Assembly (NCBI RefSeq): GCF_040869045.1
Contig: NC_090319.1
Location: forward strand, 306,764,998 to 306,828,997
Source: Eurosta solidaginis
Taxonomy: Eukaryota; Arthropoda; Insecta; Diptera; Tephritidae
Reading direction: 5' to 3'
Length of the DNA stretch: 64,000 bases
Shown: in pieces, positions 21,553 to 36,500 of the stretch
How the letters are laid out: every line of letters begins with the position of its first letter
Position numbering within the stretch: the stretch's first letter is position 1
Notes under the pieces: generated by a model
What the model saw: the letters and a program-made list of their open reading frames with translations, nothing else
What the model was told of the DNA's origin: nothing
Database searches by the model: none
Program-made: the position numbers and the translations under genes

Positions 21553-24500
21553 CTGAAATTGATAAGAATTTATTTTATTCCTAAATTTATAACGATTTTC
21601 TAAAATATTCGAGCGAATGGCTAAAAAGAAGCCAAGGGTAGTTTCAAAGAACTTATATAAAAATAGGAAATAAGAAATGCGTTGGTCAGGGCAAGCTCAG
21701 AACCAATTTTAAAGGCTCTTGCTACGACGACTAAAGCGGCTATGTAATTAAGCGTATTTGTAGGGCTAAGTTTGTTGTGGGAGAATGGTTAGCCGCCAAG
21801 TATTGCTGCTTGTTGTTGTTGTTGTAGTTGTAGTGATAAGGTTGCTCCACGAAGGTTTTGGGGAATGTTATCGATGTGATGGTCCTTTGCCGGATACAGA
21901 TGCGATACGCTCCCGTACCACAGCACCATTAAGGTGCTAGCCCGACCATCTCGGGAACCTTCAGGCCATTCCCTCCCTCCCCACCCCCAAGTTCCATGAG
22001 GAGCTTGGGGTCGCCAGAGCCTCGTCTGTTAGTGAAACAGGATTCGCCGCGGATAGGTGAGGTTGACAATTGGGTTTGGAGAAGCTGTATATTGCGCTGG
22101 CAACCTGAAGGGTTGCGCTACACAGCCCCTCTTACGACAGGCATACCTACCGCGGGTATATTCTAACCCCCTAACCCGCTGGGGGAAGTATTGCTGCTCT
22201 CTGCTAAGAATGAGTCACACCCAGACACTCGCATTGAAGCGCGGTTCTCGAAATAATCGTAAAGTTGAGTCGACGAAGAAGTACCACAATCCGACGCGTT
22301 TTTCGTGAATTTAAAGTCAAATTGAGAAATTCATTACGTCCGCAATGTAGCATCTCCTAATATGATGAGATCAACTTGGTGGTCATTTGATCGGAAGAAG
22401 CGAACTTAATAGTTCTTGGCTAACACTACAATCGAGCCATGGTCGGGAAAATATCAGATACGATGAGGACTGGCGCCGATCTGGAGAGGTAGCACGCTGC
22501 CAATAGGCCTAAGCTGCACATAAACGCGCGGTGCATATGAGCGCAACCGTGACGCAAAAAGGGAAGAGAACGCTAAGTTAGAAGAACTTATTTAAGAAAA
22601 GGAGGTTAGTTTAGATTGAACTGGCCGGTCCGTGAGAACTTCACATAGACTAAATGAGTCCATTTTGACCAAACTGAAAAATTCTCTCAAAAACCAAGAC
22701 CTTTTTAACAACAAAACTTCGTCCTCTTGGCAAATACTAGAAACTTTCTACGATCTATACTAGTTGCTGCTTCTAGATGTGATAGCTGTGCCGCTACTTA
22801 CAGCTGCAGCCTTAGTCCTGCGAGTGGAGGTCATGATCACCATACGTGCTCGATCATTTCCTCCTGAAAACCGCATTTTCTACACATGCTGACTACCACT
22901 GACACGGCCTAATGTAAAAGCACGTGACGCTAGAAGAAAGTTGCCTGTCAGAATGCTCAGCATAAAGTATCTTCTTGAAAGTTTGTTAATCTCAGGCTTT
23001 TAGATATTCGACACTTTGCAGCTCCACGCTTTGATCTACACCTTTCCTGCTTTGTCGATTATGTGCAACTTTAGCCTTCTTTTAATCTTGCTTAATCTGA
23101 TTGCGACGTCTACGGTACAAGCTTCAAGGGACGCGCCCTTTATAGCCAGCTCATCCAATTTTTAATTTCCATTTACTCTCTAATAATCGGGACCCAATAT
23201 ACACATTTCTCACTTTCCCGGTATTGCTTGCATCCTAACACACTATTCGATGTTGTGTTATGTGAGATTATTTTCATAATTGCTGCTTGTCTGTCAATAC
23301 AAAAGTTGATGCGGCTGCAGTTTAAATTACTTTCCTCCAGTGTTTCTACTGCTTCGTCATTTGGTCTCCCTTGCCACAACCAACCAATCTTAGTGTGACT
23401 CCAAGAGCCTCTTCCAAGCGCAGGTATGAAATACGGTAGTCGGATCGTCTAATATGTGATGATGCTATACTACTATGAACGTATGGTCTGCTGCTTCAGT
23501 CTGGAATGTCGTCGATGCCTTCTTCATTATCTCCTCCACGTTGACATCCAACGACATATATACATTTAATACACGTTTTCTCCCCCATGGTCACCTCCCC
23601 TAGGTTAAGCCAAGTCCAATTAGAAACCTTATACCTCTTAATAAACAAGCCCATATCCGTTGGTGACCAGCGTCCACGGCAGAGGTGATAATACTCCGCT
23701 ATGCAGCGTGCCGAGGTCCCTGTTTTGTGGCTTCATGCAGCCTCCATTGCGAAGTAGTCTTTTTGCAATTTAGCATGCAGGTTAATAGGAATAATGCTTA
23801 CAAATTTTATCAGAAAATCTGACGGATAAGTGCAGCTTTAAGACCTGCAGGAATGATAATGATGACCGAGGTTTTCGTTTATCAAAAGAGAACTTTTCAT
23901 TTCAATTGTTTAACCCAGATATAAACATACTGGGTAGGCCATTTTAAGAAACTAGTTCTATTGATAGCCCAACTTGATAGCAGCGTAAGGGGAAGACATT
24001 TACTGAGTTGGGAGAAACAAGTGATATACCGTGAAATGCGAATTAGACGACGATCTATTCTAGCATGTAAGTAAAAAGTTAGAAAGTGCATCATATCTTA
24101 TGCTGAATGTGGTGGTTCGGTTAGATACCTGCTGATTGCAAAATTTAAGTTTGCTCTACCCAATTCAAGCATACATATGTACGTATGTAAGTATGTATTA
24201 ATTGATTCTTACCTTGTCTTGTAAAGTGGACACTCATAGCTTCGTTGCACTTCCTGTTTTTCCTGTACAATAGATTTTATATAAATCACCGGCATGGCAC
24301 AGAGCAACTCTTTCGGCGGCAATGGTACAATTGAATTAAGCTGACAATCCCAACTGGCACCATCCAAGTACAGAGCATGCACCAGTGCGCCTTCCATTGG
24401 GGGCAACCTGCAGGACAAAGATGTCGAGACGTATTAGAAGGTGTATAAATGTGCGTTTGTATGTTTGGAGTGGAAATTTCGGAATTGGGAAATATATACA

Positions 24501-27500
24501 TACGAAAATCAATAAATATGCATATGACACAATTCTATTGTGTGTTGTTATGGTTATTACAGGAAACTGTAGGTCAATTTGAGACAAACAGTTGTTAAAG
24601 CAAAGAGGGTAAATTATATTTATCCTCTTTGGTTAAAGTACATCAGTCTCTAGCTTGAAGCTCCTTAGCCTTTTCGAACCGACAAGAAATTGCTGGGCGT
24701 AATAAACAAAGTGAACTTTAAAAATCACAGATATCTAAGAACTTTAAAAGATCACAAACGTAAAACATTCGTGATAAATACTCAATGCGAATGTCCTAAA
24801 GACCGAAAGAATAGCAGTTCTACATTACCATAAATAATATTTAAGATACTTCATCATCATTAATTGGGGCTTAATGGCCTAAGCGACTTTGGCTGTTTGA
24901 TAACAAGTCACGACAGCTATCCTTGTTTCGCGATAACTGATACCACTTGGGAGCTTCAAGGGAGTTCAAGTCTTCCTTCACTTTCTTGGCTGGAACGTCT
25001 TTATCCGTATGCATTTGTTGGCAGGAGTTACTCTCCGTTTGGTTTCTAAGCTGACATAGTTAATGCTGATTCCCAAATAGAGAAATCCCTCAAAATCATG
25101 AATTTTTATCGGTCAAAAGTGACGTGGCTGCCAAATCGTGAATGCGCCGATTCTTCATTGGATGACAGCAAGTATGTACTTCGTTTTGACCTCATTTAAG
25201 GATGTGATCAACGTTTTCATCTGCACTTCAGGATCAGTTTTCAATGAATGCGGTTTTTGAGATAAGCATCAAGACCGAATTCCCCCTGGGGGAAGGTAAA
25301 CCCAGCGAAAATTTTTGTGATCTACTCAGAGCGGATCTATGGGTGAACTCTCCCCTCATATGAGGTAACCACAACCACCCCTCACAAGCTGGAGATGCGG
25401 CTTGTGTACAAATATATAATAATACAATATATTACAGATAACTTGGCTTCCAGCTTACCGCGACAGCAGTATTAAATATTGTAACGAATTTTGGGAAATT
25501 CCGCTTATTCCAAACCTTCTGCTAACGTTCGAAACGCTAAACTGTTGAATAAATAACTTCAATATTCAATAATGCAAAATGGTCTTTAATAGACTACTTT
25601 GAAAGTACTTCACAATAACACTTATACTTCACAACCAATAGCGTGCTTAAATAAAAACTAGTCATGCCTCAGCTTACGTTGCTTTTATACTCTAGGTTTC
25701 CTTGTTCACCCATTTCCTCTAAGGTTTAGTAATTTCGTGAATTCCATGCTTGGTTACTCACCATATACATGTATATTTGTAGTTTGTAGCTATATGCGTG
25801 TATATGTGAGTAATACGTCGGCTGATGATGACATGCGTTTGTAAGTATCTCTCCGCTGCCTTGTATGCATGTGTGTAAATGATGATTGATTTGTTTATCT
25901 ACATACGAGTGGCTGCTTAGTATCGGCTTAGTGATGATAGTATCGCTTAGTGATGCTAATATTCGTCACAATATTATGGTGGGTCTCGCAAGAGGTTCAC
26001 AGCGTCGCAGTTTGCTACCTTTGAGTAAATACACCGCACTTTGGATTGGGTACTCGTTCATTTAGGGCCGCCACTTACACCCGGCATGCCTGTGGCGGAT
26101 ATATTCTAGACCATTATTCGCAGGGGGAGTGGTGGGAGCATAACACGAAAAGGCAAAAATGGTTATACAATGCTCATAAATGGCCTTATCCAGGGCTTTA
26201 GTATAGATTTTGCCCATTTTAGACTCCGGAAACGACCTGTAAGTCATTATAGGAGTGAACCGTGCAAGACAGGGCACGGTTATGGAAATCCTTTGTAAAG
26301 AACAGAACGTCATAATTTGTTTGTACTGCTGTCTTGATGCTGTCTTGGACTGTTGCTTTGTCTAAGGGCAAAAATGATAACTTCGTATGCAGTATTGGCT
26401 TAGTTTGGTCTCGACGAACAAAAACTCCTATAAGTTTCTCGTCATACCGATGACGTCGATATATTATTGTTCCTGTTGTAGGTGTTGTGGAATATTATTG
26501 GTTTTGATAGACCTTTACAGGACTTATATCCGGTATGCTCCAGGACCAGAACCATTAAGGCCAACCAAATGACTGTGAAGTAGCGAATAAATTATTAATT
26601 TGGAGCTCGATGTTATAAAGAATTTTGATGTTCATTTGGAATTTTCCCCAGGTATTCCAGCCAAGCACCATTGCCAGACAGAATTGAAAGAAGGACGGAT
26701 AGGACTAAGCAATGAATAACATGGACTGCGCAGATGTAGAATCAGGGAAAACGTGAAAAATGTGGGCCTTAGGAAATCCTATAGACTCAAAAAGGGCTCT
26801 TATGGAATGGCATTGTAAGGAAAAATTTGTCTTCGCTTTGCTGGCGACGGTTATAGTAAAGAAGAATACACTCCCCTGTCTTTTATAAAAGCACCCGGGC
26901 TCCCATACCCATCACATGTTCATATCTGAGTCTTGACAGTTAATAAAGATGGAGAGCAGTTTTAAGAATTAAATATTTATGTATCAAGTTTAGATTTGAA
27001 GAAATAACTTACGTTATATCATCCTTTTCCTTCTTCGTCACCTCACAGCAGAGGCACATACGGTCCAATGGTAAGTCATGCTTCCGTGCACTTTCTTGCA
27101 TGATAGCTGTTAGAAAGCTCTGCGGATTGAAAAGTCCACCCAGCCATATAGTACAAGGTAATTTGAAATCATTAAGCCAACCCGATAACTCCTTGATGCG
27201 ATGCAATAAATCGGCATACCATGTTTGCAAACTCAGCATGCTTGGATAAGCTAATTGCGCCCAAGTTACCGGCACACAATCATAGAAAATTGCATGATCC
27301 AGCCGTTCCATGTCCGGCGTTATTGTTAGCTCGCCCTTCAAACCCAACAAAAGTTCACGCAAAGATCGCTTGATTTCACATATCAAAGCATTCATACGTT
27401 CACATTCCTGCAGCGCCACAACAACAAAGGGAGTCTTGCGTTCGACACGATTCAATAGAGCTTGTAAGTTAAATTCATCTGGCATTTTATCCAAAAAGTC

Positions 27501-30500
27501 TTCACTCATAATTTTGACGAGCTCCTCGCGTGGCGCGCTACAGTTTGTGCTTAGCTCAGATTCACGCGGCTGCAACTCAAAAATAGTTTTAAGTAATTGT
27601 TCCGATGCGCTGGTAAGAAAACCTATTTCGGCGTTTGCATGTAGTCCATAGAGCACGGGTGATTCGGCAGGCAACATTTCATCTATATAATTGTGATAAC
27701 CCTGATAGTCCAGATTCGGTGGTGCGACGAAACCAGGGCACAGCTCAAAGTCGCCATCGATTAGCCCTTGCTGTAGCAACTCTTCGAGATAAGTGCGACA
27801 AAGACGACGATCCCAATCGTCAGTAATATGACCACCATACATAATTTCACCAAAGAGGTAACGTAAATCCTCCCACGGTATGCGACTGCTACCTTCCAAA
27901 TAATTATGCAACACATTTGCTGATATGATCAGATCGCTCACATTGAAGGGATAAACCTTATTCCAACCTTGTGGTCCGAATTTACAACGTTCACCGGATA
28001 CAGCATGAAAGTAGCAGAGCGCAAAGAGTATAGATTTGAATTCGGCTTCCTGTGTGCAAGTTTCTAAACTCTCCTGTGAGAAATTATCCCATGCCTTATG
28101 CAGATTAGCGGCCATACCCGAGGGTGGTTCATTGACAATTTTCAATGAAGACTCTAGAACACCTTGTGGTATGATGTGATATTCAGGATTAGGTGCAGGC
28201 TCAGCGCTAATGAACAAACGAAAATTGGAATCTTGTTGTTCAGTGTTGATCTCATTCTCTGCAGCTATTCGTTCGATAAGCTTCTCCAGCGTCGGCAGCC
28301 AATTTACAACTAAATGAATATTCTGTAGTACGACCCATTGCTGCTTATTTTCCATGGCTTTGATGACGCCCGTTTCGGCTAATTGCTCTTGACCTTGCCC
28401 TAGTGATATATTGATCAGTGTATCCATGTCAGTGCGAAAGCCCAATTGTTGACCCAGTTGTTCAACATCACGTATAGGATTAACGCCTGGCGAGAGGATG
28501 AATAAAACTGGTGTACTGGCGTTGATCTCTTTGAAGATTTCTGCAAAGATGGGTGTCTGGGTTTTTGTATATTCTTTGCCCATGATCATCTCGACAAATA
28601 ATCTGAAAACAAAAAAATAAAGTTAATTTGGATTTTAACCTCGACAAGTATTTTAGTAAGACGGAAACTAGAGCACGAGTATTAGGGAGTGTCTGATATC
28701 TTAGTGATGTACAGAATTCGAAACAAAGATGGCCTTAGCTTGAGAGGCCTTCTTGTGTAATTGGCTGTTGGAGTCAGGCGAAGGTGGTTTGCGGCATGAT
28801 AGCAAGCCCGACTAGTTCAATCGGTAGAGCAATACAATTCTAATACCAGGTTTGTGGGTTTGGGGTTGTCGTTGGTGTTAGGAGGAGTGGCGGCAAGCAG
28901 GTATGATTGAACTCCAGGCTAGGTGGTCATCTTCGCGGGGCTTATCACCACCGTCCTCACCAGCAGTCACGTGAACAAATGAGGGTTCATGTCTACGTGA
29001 GGTTAAAAAAATTGACATTAGAGTAGAAATATCAGGGATGCCTATGTAAATAGGAATCAGAACAATGCCCGTGGCTTTACACAAACTCCGCTGAGTCAGG
29101 CATAACTTCAAGTTCCTGATAAACGGATCAAGAACGACAAAAAAAGATTTCAATCTTTAAATGCCCGAAAATCAAATTTTAGTTCGACATCAAAAAAAGT
29201 TATCGGGAGTAAAACAACAGAGAGATCAAGAGCGCATAGAAGCCGTTAGTCAAAAAAGTATGGAGAACACATTTTAACTATGACGAGACCGCTGGCAAAA
29301 TAAGACACAAGGCAGATGAACCAAGTGAATTCAAATCGTTTTAATCTGAGCCTTACAGCAAGGGAAGTGTGGGGATGGGTGGAGGGGTCTCCATCATCCC
29401 CTGCTTCCATCGAATGTAAGCTCATCATCAGTTTATCTGCGTATTAAAGACTATCAAAAAAATATTGCTGACAGTGGCTGTCGATTGGTTAACCTGCTGT
29501 ATCCCGCCAATGAGGCAGTTTGGCTCTCCTCTTTTTTCACCTCGCAAAATGGAATTGTAAAGCGTGTGAAATTCCGTCTTAAGATACAGAACACAGAAAA
29601 TGATGCTTTAGTACGACCTGTTATCAAACAATAAGGACAGTTCTTTGTCATTAACTGTTTTGGGAATTATTTTCGGCCTAAAGTAACAAAAGTCAATATT
29701 TCAAGTTGTTCCTGAAAATATTTCTCTATATATGCAAGTCCTCCCTATAACTCTTTCATTAACTCACCTCATCGCATACAACATGCGGTCAGGTCGCAAA
29801 GCTCGTATAATACAAAGTTTCTGCAAGGGAGAACGATATTTCCATTCGCCCGGAAATTGTTCCCGTTCTGGCACCGCACTCGCTAAAAATTTACGCCACC
29901 TCTTCGGATAATTTTCCAAATCCTTGTCAATACCATAAAAATGTTCAATAGAACCCAATGATTTGATGCCACCCCAAGCTTTACGACTTACAAAATCCAC
30001 CGGAGACAACAAATTGGGATCATGAGGAAAACGCAACAGGAAATCAAATTCATCCTTAGAAATTTGGCCAGCAGCGCTTTGAATACGCAGGATCATATGC
30101 GAGGTAAATGTTAACTTATCGGCTTCAAAGAGCCCACGCATTGTGTATATGAAAGTGTGCAGCGTAATCGAAGCAACCAAATTTTGCACGCGCTTCTCAT
30201 GATGCTTGCTCTGCGCTGCTGTGCCGATCGCCTTTTTAAAAACATTCATGAAAGATTTCAACGAAAACTTATAAATGGGATTTATGCGACTAAGATCGGT
30301 GAGAACAAAATAGAGAATAGCGGCACGTTTAGCTGCTGCACGATACATATTGCGTGCTTCGTCAATTTGTGTACTTGTGATGTGTGCCTCTCGCACCTTA
30401 AGCTCAATTTCGTCGACAGTTTGTTTTGTTGCTTCCAGATTTATGACGAGCGCATGATCATTCAAGACATTCGTGCTTGCAGAGGCTAGACGTACAAGGA

Positions 30501-33500
30501 GCTCATCTTCGAGTGCTTTTAATGATATTTTGAATTTATTTTGTTGTACCGTTACATCGATTTTCATTTGTTCCAAATCGGGTCGTTCAATTTTCACCAC
30601 CTCCGCAAGTAGTTGCTCCTCTAATCCATCGGGGGTGACTGTAAAATTAATTAGCGTTGTTTGTGCCTGAATTTCTGGTTTGTAATGTGGGTTCGGTAGT
30701 TTTGTGTGCAACAGTAAACGAAAGTTGGGATTGAAGTCCATTTCTTTGCCGCCTATACGGATGTAGCGCCCCTTTTTGATCAAAGCTCGACTCAGCAATG
30801 GCTCTAATACAGTGTCAATGGTTTCACCTATTTGTTCGATTAGTACTGGTTCGCCATTGGCCATTGATTTTTCTAGAATATCGAGGAATCCTTTTTGACT
30901 TAGACGGACGGTGATAAGTGCATCACCATATCGATTTTTGATCCATTTGATGCCTTGACTGTAAGAGAACAATTATTTAGACATTATAAAATTGCTAACT
31001 AACTTATAAATTTGATCTGTCCACGTTTGCAAAAGCCCGCTGAAATCAGACAAAGGGTGCTCAGTGTATGTATTTCAAAGCGTTAGGCGTCTTATCAGAT
31101 AAGAGTTCAAAAGAATGTAAAACGTTATAATACCCATTAGAAATGGTATTATGGAGCTATCCAGTGGGTTAGGGGAACTCGAATATGCCCGCAATAACCC
31201 CAAGATCTAAAAGGTTCCACAGATAGCATCAAACAGTATCCGAGATGGCCAAAATAGTACTTGAATGAAATTTTGAATTTGCGAAGTAACGATAAACCTT
31301 TCTCAGAAACGCAAGTTCCTTTGTTTGAAGCTCTGGATACCAACAATTCAATTGTCGAAGTGGGATGACTCACTCCTTTACCCTTAACAGTTTCCGTAAA
31401 AGGATCTTGAAACAGCGACGAAATTTGACTTCTGGCTATCTAACCAACGATCTTACGTGAATAAATATTATCAGAAAGAAATGCTCCGTTGCCCTTTTGA
31501 TGCCGCTTTCGTACAATTTCGGATATTATTTTCCTTGAATCTAAGGCCTATCAGGTAGCCGGTCTGTAGACACAGATAGTGCTGTAATAGTTGTCGGAAC
31601 TGTACCATCCTTTAGAAGATTTATAGTTGTTTCTATATGTCAGTTTCTTAAAGAATATGTTCCTTACTTATCTGCTGACCGTATTCCATCTAACACTTCA
31701 GGAAGTAAATTTGCAAAGAAAGCCAGTCACGTTGTACGCACAGGGGTTAGACGCAGTTCCTAAGACGTACGGTTACATTGCTAATGCTGACTTCATAATA
31801 GAAAATAAGATCCGAGATGGGCTACGCTGATAGCTGATTTGCATGGTGTTAGTCTATACATCACCATTTGTATCTTAAAAGAGATTTTTGGGGTGTGGAT
31901 CATAATGTCTCATATGAAAGGGATGAAAGCATTTTTTGCTTTCTATGTAATAAGTAGGACTCTCAGCCTTGCTTGGTGGCTTTCCAAGGTTTTTGGCATC
32001 TTTCACTTCCCGCTATGTGTACCACAAACAGAAAAAGAAGTAATCCTTACTTTAAATTCTTCCTTGAATGGTTATACATTTATGGTCCTTGTAAATAGCG
32101 TGCGTGGTTGGTCGGATGAGTAGCATAGAGTCTATAATTCTACTTTGGATATTTCTCGGTAGCGGCAGCCTCTAAAGCTTCCTTAGATTCTTTGTATCTA
32201 TTCACATTTTCAAGATTTATTGTAGACACATCCACGAAAAAAGTCAGTGAAAGATAGTCAGTGCGAAGAGGGTCCCACAGCACTTCCCATTCAGACTCAT
32301 GTAGAAGCAAGTTTTCCTAAACTAGTGCTCTAACGGCGATGGAGTATTCAAAGTTCGGATCTCGATGTGTGTAAGTCGTATGAGTGCAGAGGGCTACTGT
32401 TTGTTACCTACTTAATTGGCGCTTAAACGTTTAAATGGTTTTCGTCATCCAACAAGGTTCAATGTGGCCATATTAAATCGTTCCCGAGATGTTCGGGCTA
32501 GTACCTTAAATATGATTAACTCGCTTTTAGCCTGGAACGTCCAGAGGAGTGAGGGTCGCTCACTTGTTGTTGTTGTTGTCCCGCCCTGGATAGAGATCCG
32601 GTACGTTCCGGTAACAAAGCTCCATAAAGGTACTAGCCCAACCATCTTGGGAACGATTAATATGACCACATTAAACCTTCTTTTTTCGAATATTCCCAGA
32701 ACCCTTTTATATGATGTTATTAGCATCCATGCTTCTGCAGCGTCTCTCTTAACTTAAATAATAGGTACCTAATCAAAATTCTTAATGAACTCATCTTACA
32801 GCTGTGGGTCAATCATCAATGGCCAACGTGTAGAATGTGTTAAAATTGTAGCATTTTCCGTTGACATACGATCCACCGGTAATCCTTCATTATTCCAAGT
32901 AGCAACCTGTGCATCATCGGTAAGAAGTGTCAAAGGATCAACATCAATTGTATGAGGCACCGTAGGCTAGTCATGCAAAAAAGAAGGTGAAAAAAGGAAA
33001 CAGATTAAAAAAATACGCGATTTAGTTTTCCACTGCACTAAAGATGATTTTCTTTTCTGAAGTCGCCACTTAGGTACTTACCTCAATTTTAGCAAAGCTC
33101 GTCATCCACATCTTTTGTTGCAACTCCTCCCGATAACGCCTCGTAAAGCAGCCAACATATGACAAGAAGGAGGAAATTAACAAGATATCACCAGGTAGTG
33201 TACCAGTTTTTGCTTGTAAGCTACTTATTGCCAACAACAACAAGAAGAAGAGTAAAGGTCAGTTGGTAAGCAGCACCACCAGCAGCAATAAACCAAAGAA
33301 AAAAAGTAGATATTTATTTTTTCAACTATACAACCTTTATAGGACATGTAAGATTTTTAAAAATCAATAAGAGTGTTGTTGGTGCAGACGGAAGTCAAAG
33401 TTAATGCATTTATGTAACGGGAAATTGAAAAACTAAGGACAAGAACCGCAAACGACTTGGTGTGCTGAGTAAGGTCAATCGAAAGATAAGCAGATGTGAT

Positions 33501-36500
33501 GCTGGTACGAATTGCGGAGTATGCGACTTGAGCAGCGAAAATGGTTTTAGTAGAGTGACATTGGTTGTGGGAGTGAAAGTAGGGGTGGGAGCGGGAGTGA
33601 GGTGCAGTTGGAGGGGGATTGGCGAGGATATTTCATTAGGTATGGAAGTTTGAGTGCGGGTGGAAGTGGGAATGGGAGTGGAGAAGGTGAGAGTGGGAGC
33701 GGATGATTAATAAGGAGTGGGAAAGGAATTGGAATAGGAAGTGAAAGTGTGAGTGGGGATGGCAGTGGAAGTGGTTGTTAGAGCGAGTGTTTTATTCCGA
33801 ATACGAAACCGATGAGAGTAAGAGGAAGAGGAAAATTTAAGGAATAGGAAGGAGAAACGGAAAATAAAGACTAAAAAAGGTGATAAGTGCTAAGAGATAA
33901 AGCTGCAGCAAAGTAATCTCTTTACTAGGGATGAGGTCAAAGATAGTAAGGATGACATAGACCTTTGGGCAGAAGGCTTTATGTTCAGTACTGCTGCAAA
34001 CTTTTGAAGTGCCAACAAGACAACGTCTTTCTTAGACCGTCTGTACTGAAAACGATAAGCCTAACCACCATTTTTTACAACCAGGCAAGTACCTTGTGTG
34101 TTTGCAATACAAGGAAACAACAGATTTCTTGGCTTGGTCGTCCACATTAAATTTTCAAGTAATATTTAAATTTTTTCGTCCTTTATCCGTTTATGAGCAT
34201 CAGTAGGCGATTTAGAACTGGGGGGTAAAAAGGTTGGTAGTCATTTTTACTATATAATTAGGTTAGGTTGAACTGGCCGGTCAATAATGACCTTACATAG
34301 AGTGAATGCGTCCATAGTGTTACCAGAATTTGTTTGACGATCAAACGGAAGAACCTCATTCAGGTGGCAGGACTAATGTTATAGAATAACTCCTCCTGGC
34401 AAATACTAGAAGTTTTCTAGGAGCTAGATTAATTGCTGCCTCGAGAACTGGCAAAAATCTCCAGCCCCTAACAGCTGGAGCCTTGATCTGGAGAACGCAG
34501 AACACGAACACAGAACGTGCTCAACCGTTTCTTCCTACAGCTCACACTTCCTACAGCTGTTGTTACTGACGAGGCCTAACTTGTAAGTATGTGACGCTAG
34601 ATAGCAGTGTCCAGTTAGTATGCCCATCGTAAGCCTTAAGTCTTCTCTCTTCAGCGATATGGGCCACTTTGTATTAGACACACATCAGAGGCTTTGCACG
34701 TGATCTTAGAAATTTTGCAGCCCCTTATGAAGGCTTTTGTCCACGCCTTTCCGCCATAAACCGCCAAAAACCTGATAGCCAGTGACTAAAACTTGGATCT
34801 CCTTTCCGTTTTGCTTAGGTTACCAACACGTTCACAGGATTTATACTAGACTTAGTCACCATAGTAAAATAACGCCGCAGAAAATTAAGCGACTAACATC
34901 AAGTTCTCACAAGGTGTAAGTTATAAAGGAACTAATTTATCAACTGAAACTCGCATCTCTCGTTTTGCACATAAATTTGCACATTACCTTTGAACCGACT
35001 CCTTCCAACGCACATTCTCATTGGCCAGTCCATTAATTAGCCGATGTGCCAGATCAATAGTGAATGCCGTTTTGTCTGCCTCACGTTGACACATCTGCTT
35101 AGCAGCTACAGCTTCCTCAAACTCGGCCTGAATTCCGGCCAACTTCATTTCGAATTCATTGATTTTAAATTTCAAATATTGCAAACGTTCACGAGCTTGC
35201 AGCAATTCTCTCTGAGAATCCTGCAAAGCGTGTTGTTTGGGGCCAACTATAAGGAAAACTTGATGATAGCGATGCAAGTTGATAACCCAGGCGCAGAGGC
35301 CAGCGGCTGCTACCGATTTTTGCACAACTTTTTCAGGACTAAATTCGGGATCCTGTGCATGTACGAGAGAGTTCAAGATTATATATATTTTAATACAATG
35401 TTCACCACTGTCCACTTACCTTCAAATAGTCCTGCAGCACTTCAATAATATTTGGATGTATACTGTCTTTATTATAATTGACCAAATCAAAGAGAAACTG
35501 ATCGACACGCACCATCATCAGTTTGGACGCCTTCCAGCTGCGATCTCGTGGTATTTTACCATTTTTAGCCAATAAAACCATAACAGCGGCACATACATTT
35601 ACCACAGCCTTGGGTGGAGAGCCAAACGATTTCAATTCGGTGAGATTATTTTTATTTAAAGTATTTAAGGCTGCTTGAGCGGCAACTAGAGCAGGCTCAG
35701 CTTTACGCAAGTCTTCTTCGCATAGTTTAGTTTTCATGCAAACATCTTCTTCGATAATGCGGACGCGCTTCTCTTCTTCGAAAGCCGTCGACTTTTCACG
35801 TTTCACTTTCTCACTCTCTGCGCTCACAATGATGATCAGTTTGTCAGCGGCAGCATTTTTCGCCGCAAGTTGAACTTCCTGAATTGCTAGTTGATTCTAA
35901 GGGAGAAATGAAGTTAAATATTAATATGTGTTGCATCGACGTTCAATGATCCAATGATGCTTTCAAATGGCATACAAGTCCTAGACTGAAGATAGAATTT
36001 CGATCGAAGGTCTCCCACTGTGAAATTTCTAGAAGTAATTATGATTCCTTATAAAAGGATTTAGTATAGTGAGCATATCTAGCATTTTTCAAGCGGAAGT
36101 ATTCGCCATAAGCCAGTGCGCTGACCTGAACCTTCAGAGCGAATACTCCAATGAAACAATCGCCATACTCAGTGACAGTCAAGCCGCCCTCAAGGCGATC
36201 TCGGCGTTTGAAATAAAATCAACACTGGTCCTTGAGTGCGTTGAAAAACCAAATCGACTAGGATCACACAACGAGTTACTGTTGGCCTGAGTTCCTGGAC
36301 ACGGGGGAGTTGAGGGTAATGAGCAGGTGGATTGTCTGGTCAAAGAGGCAGTAACGACACGATCCATTGGTCCCGAGCCGTTCCTGCCAGTAGGCCCGCA
36401 CAAAATTAGGGGGTGTTTATTAGTAGAAGAGAGGGAAAGGAGGCAAGAACACTGGTACAATATGCCAGGCCCGAAACAATCGAAGTTACTGTTAGAGGGT

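Larger units (their letters stand above)
21553..24212 (-). other. Dynein intron of 2.66 kb carrying retroposon and LINE debris
   Basis: Contains the retroposon 21811-22185 and a minus-strand LINE fragment 22602-23480. The rest (21553-21797, 22199-22601, 23481-24212) holds no gene I recognise. Confidence 0.8.
33221..34987 (-). other. Dynein intron of 1.77 kb
   Basis: Contains the G/A-rich tract 33450-33760 and the LINE 3' end 34260-34800. No other gene-like signal. Confidence 0.75.

Noticed and set aside
24385..24582. Plus-strand frame across dynein exon w17 and its intron
   Set aside because: Antisense to a coding exon and then intronic; no support.
27310..27826. Plus-strand open frames opposite dynein exon w16
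   Set aside because: They lie fully antisense to a strongly conserved coding exon and have no domain or plausible start; shadows.
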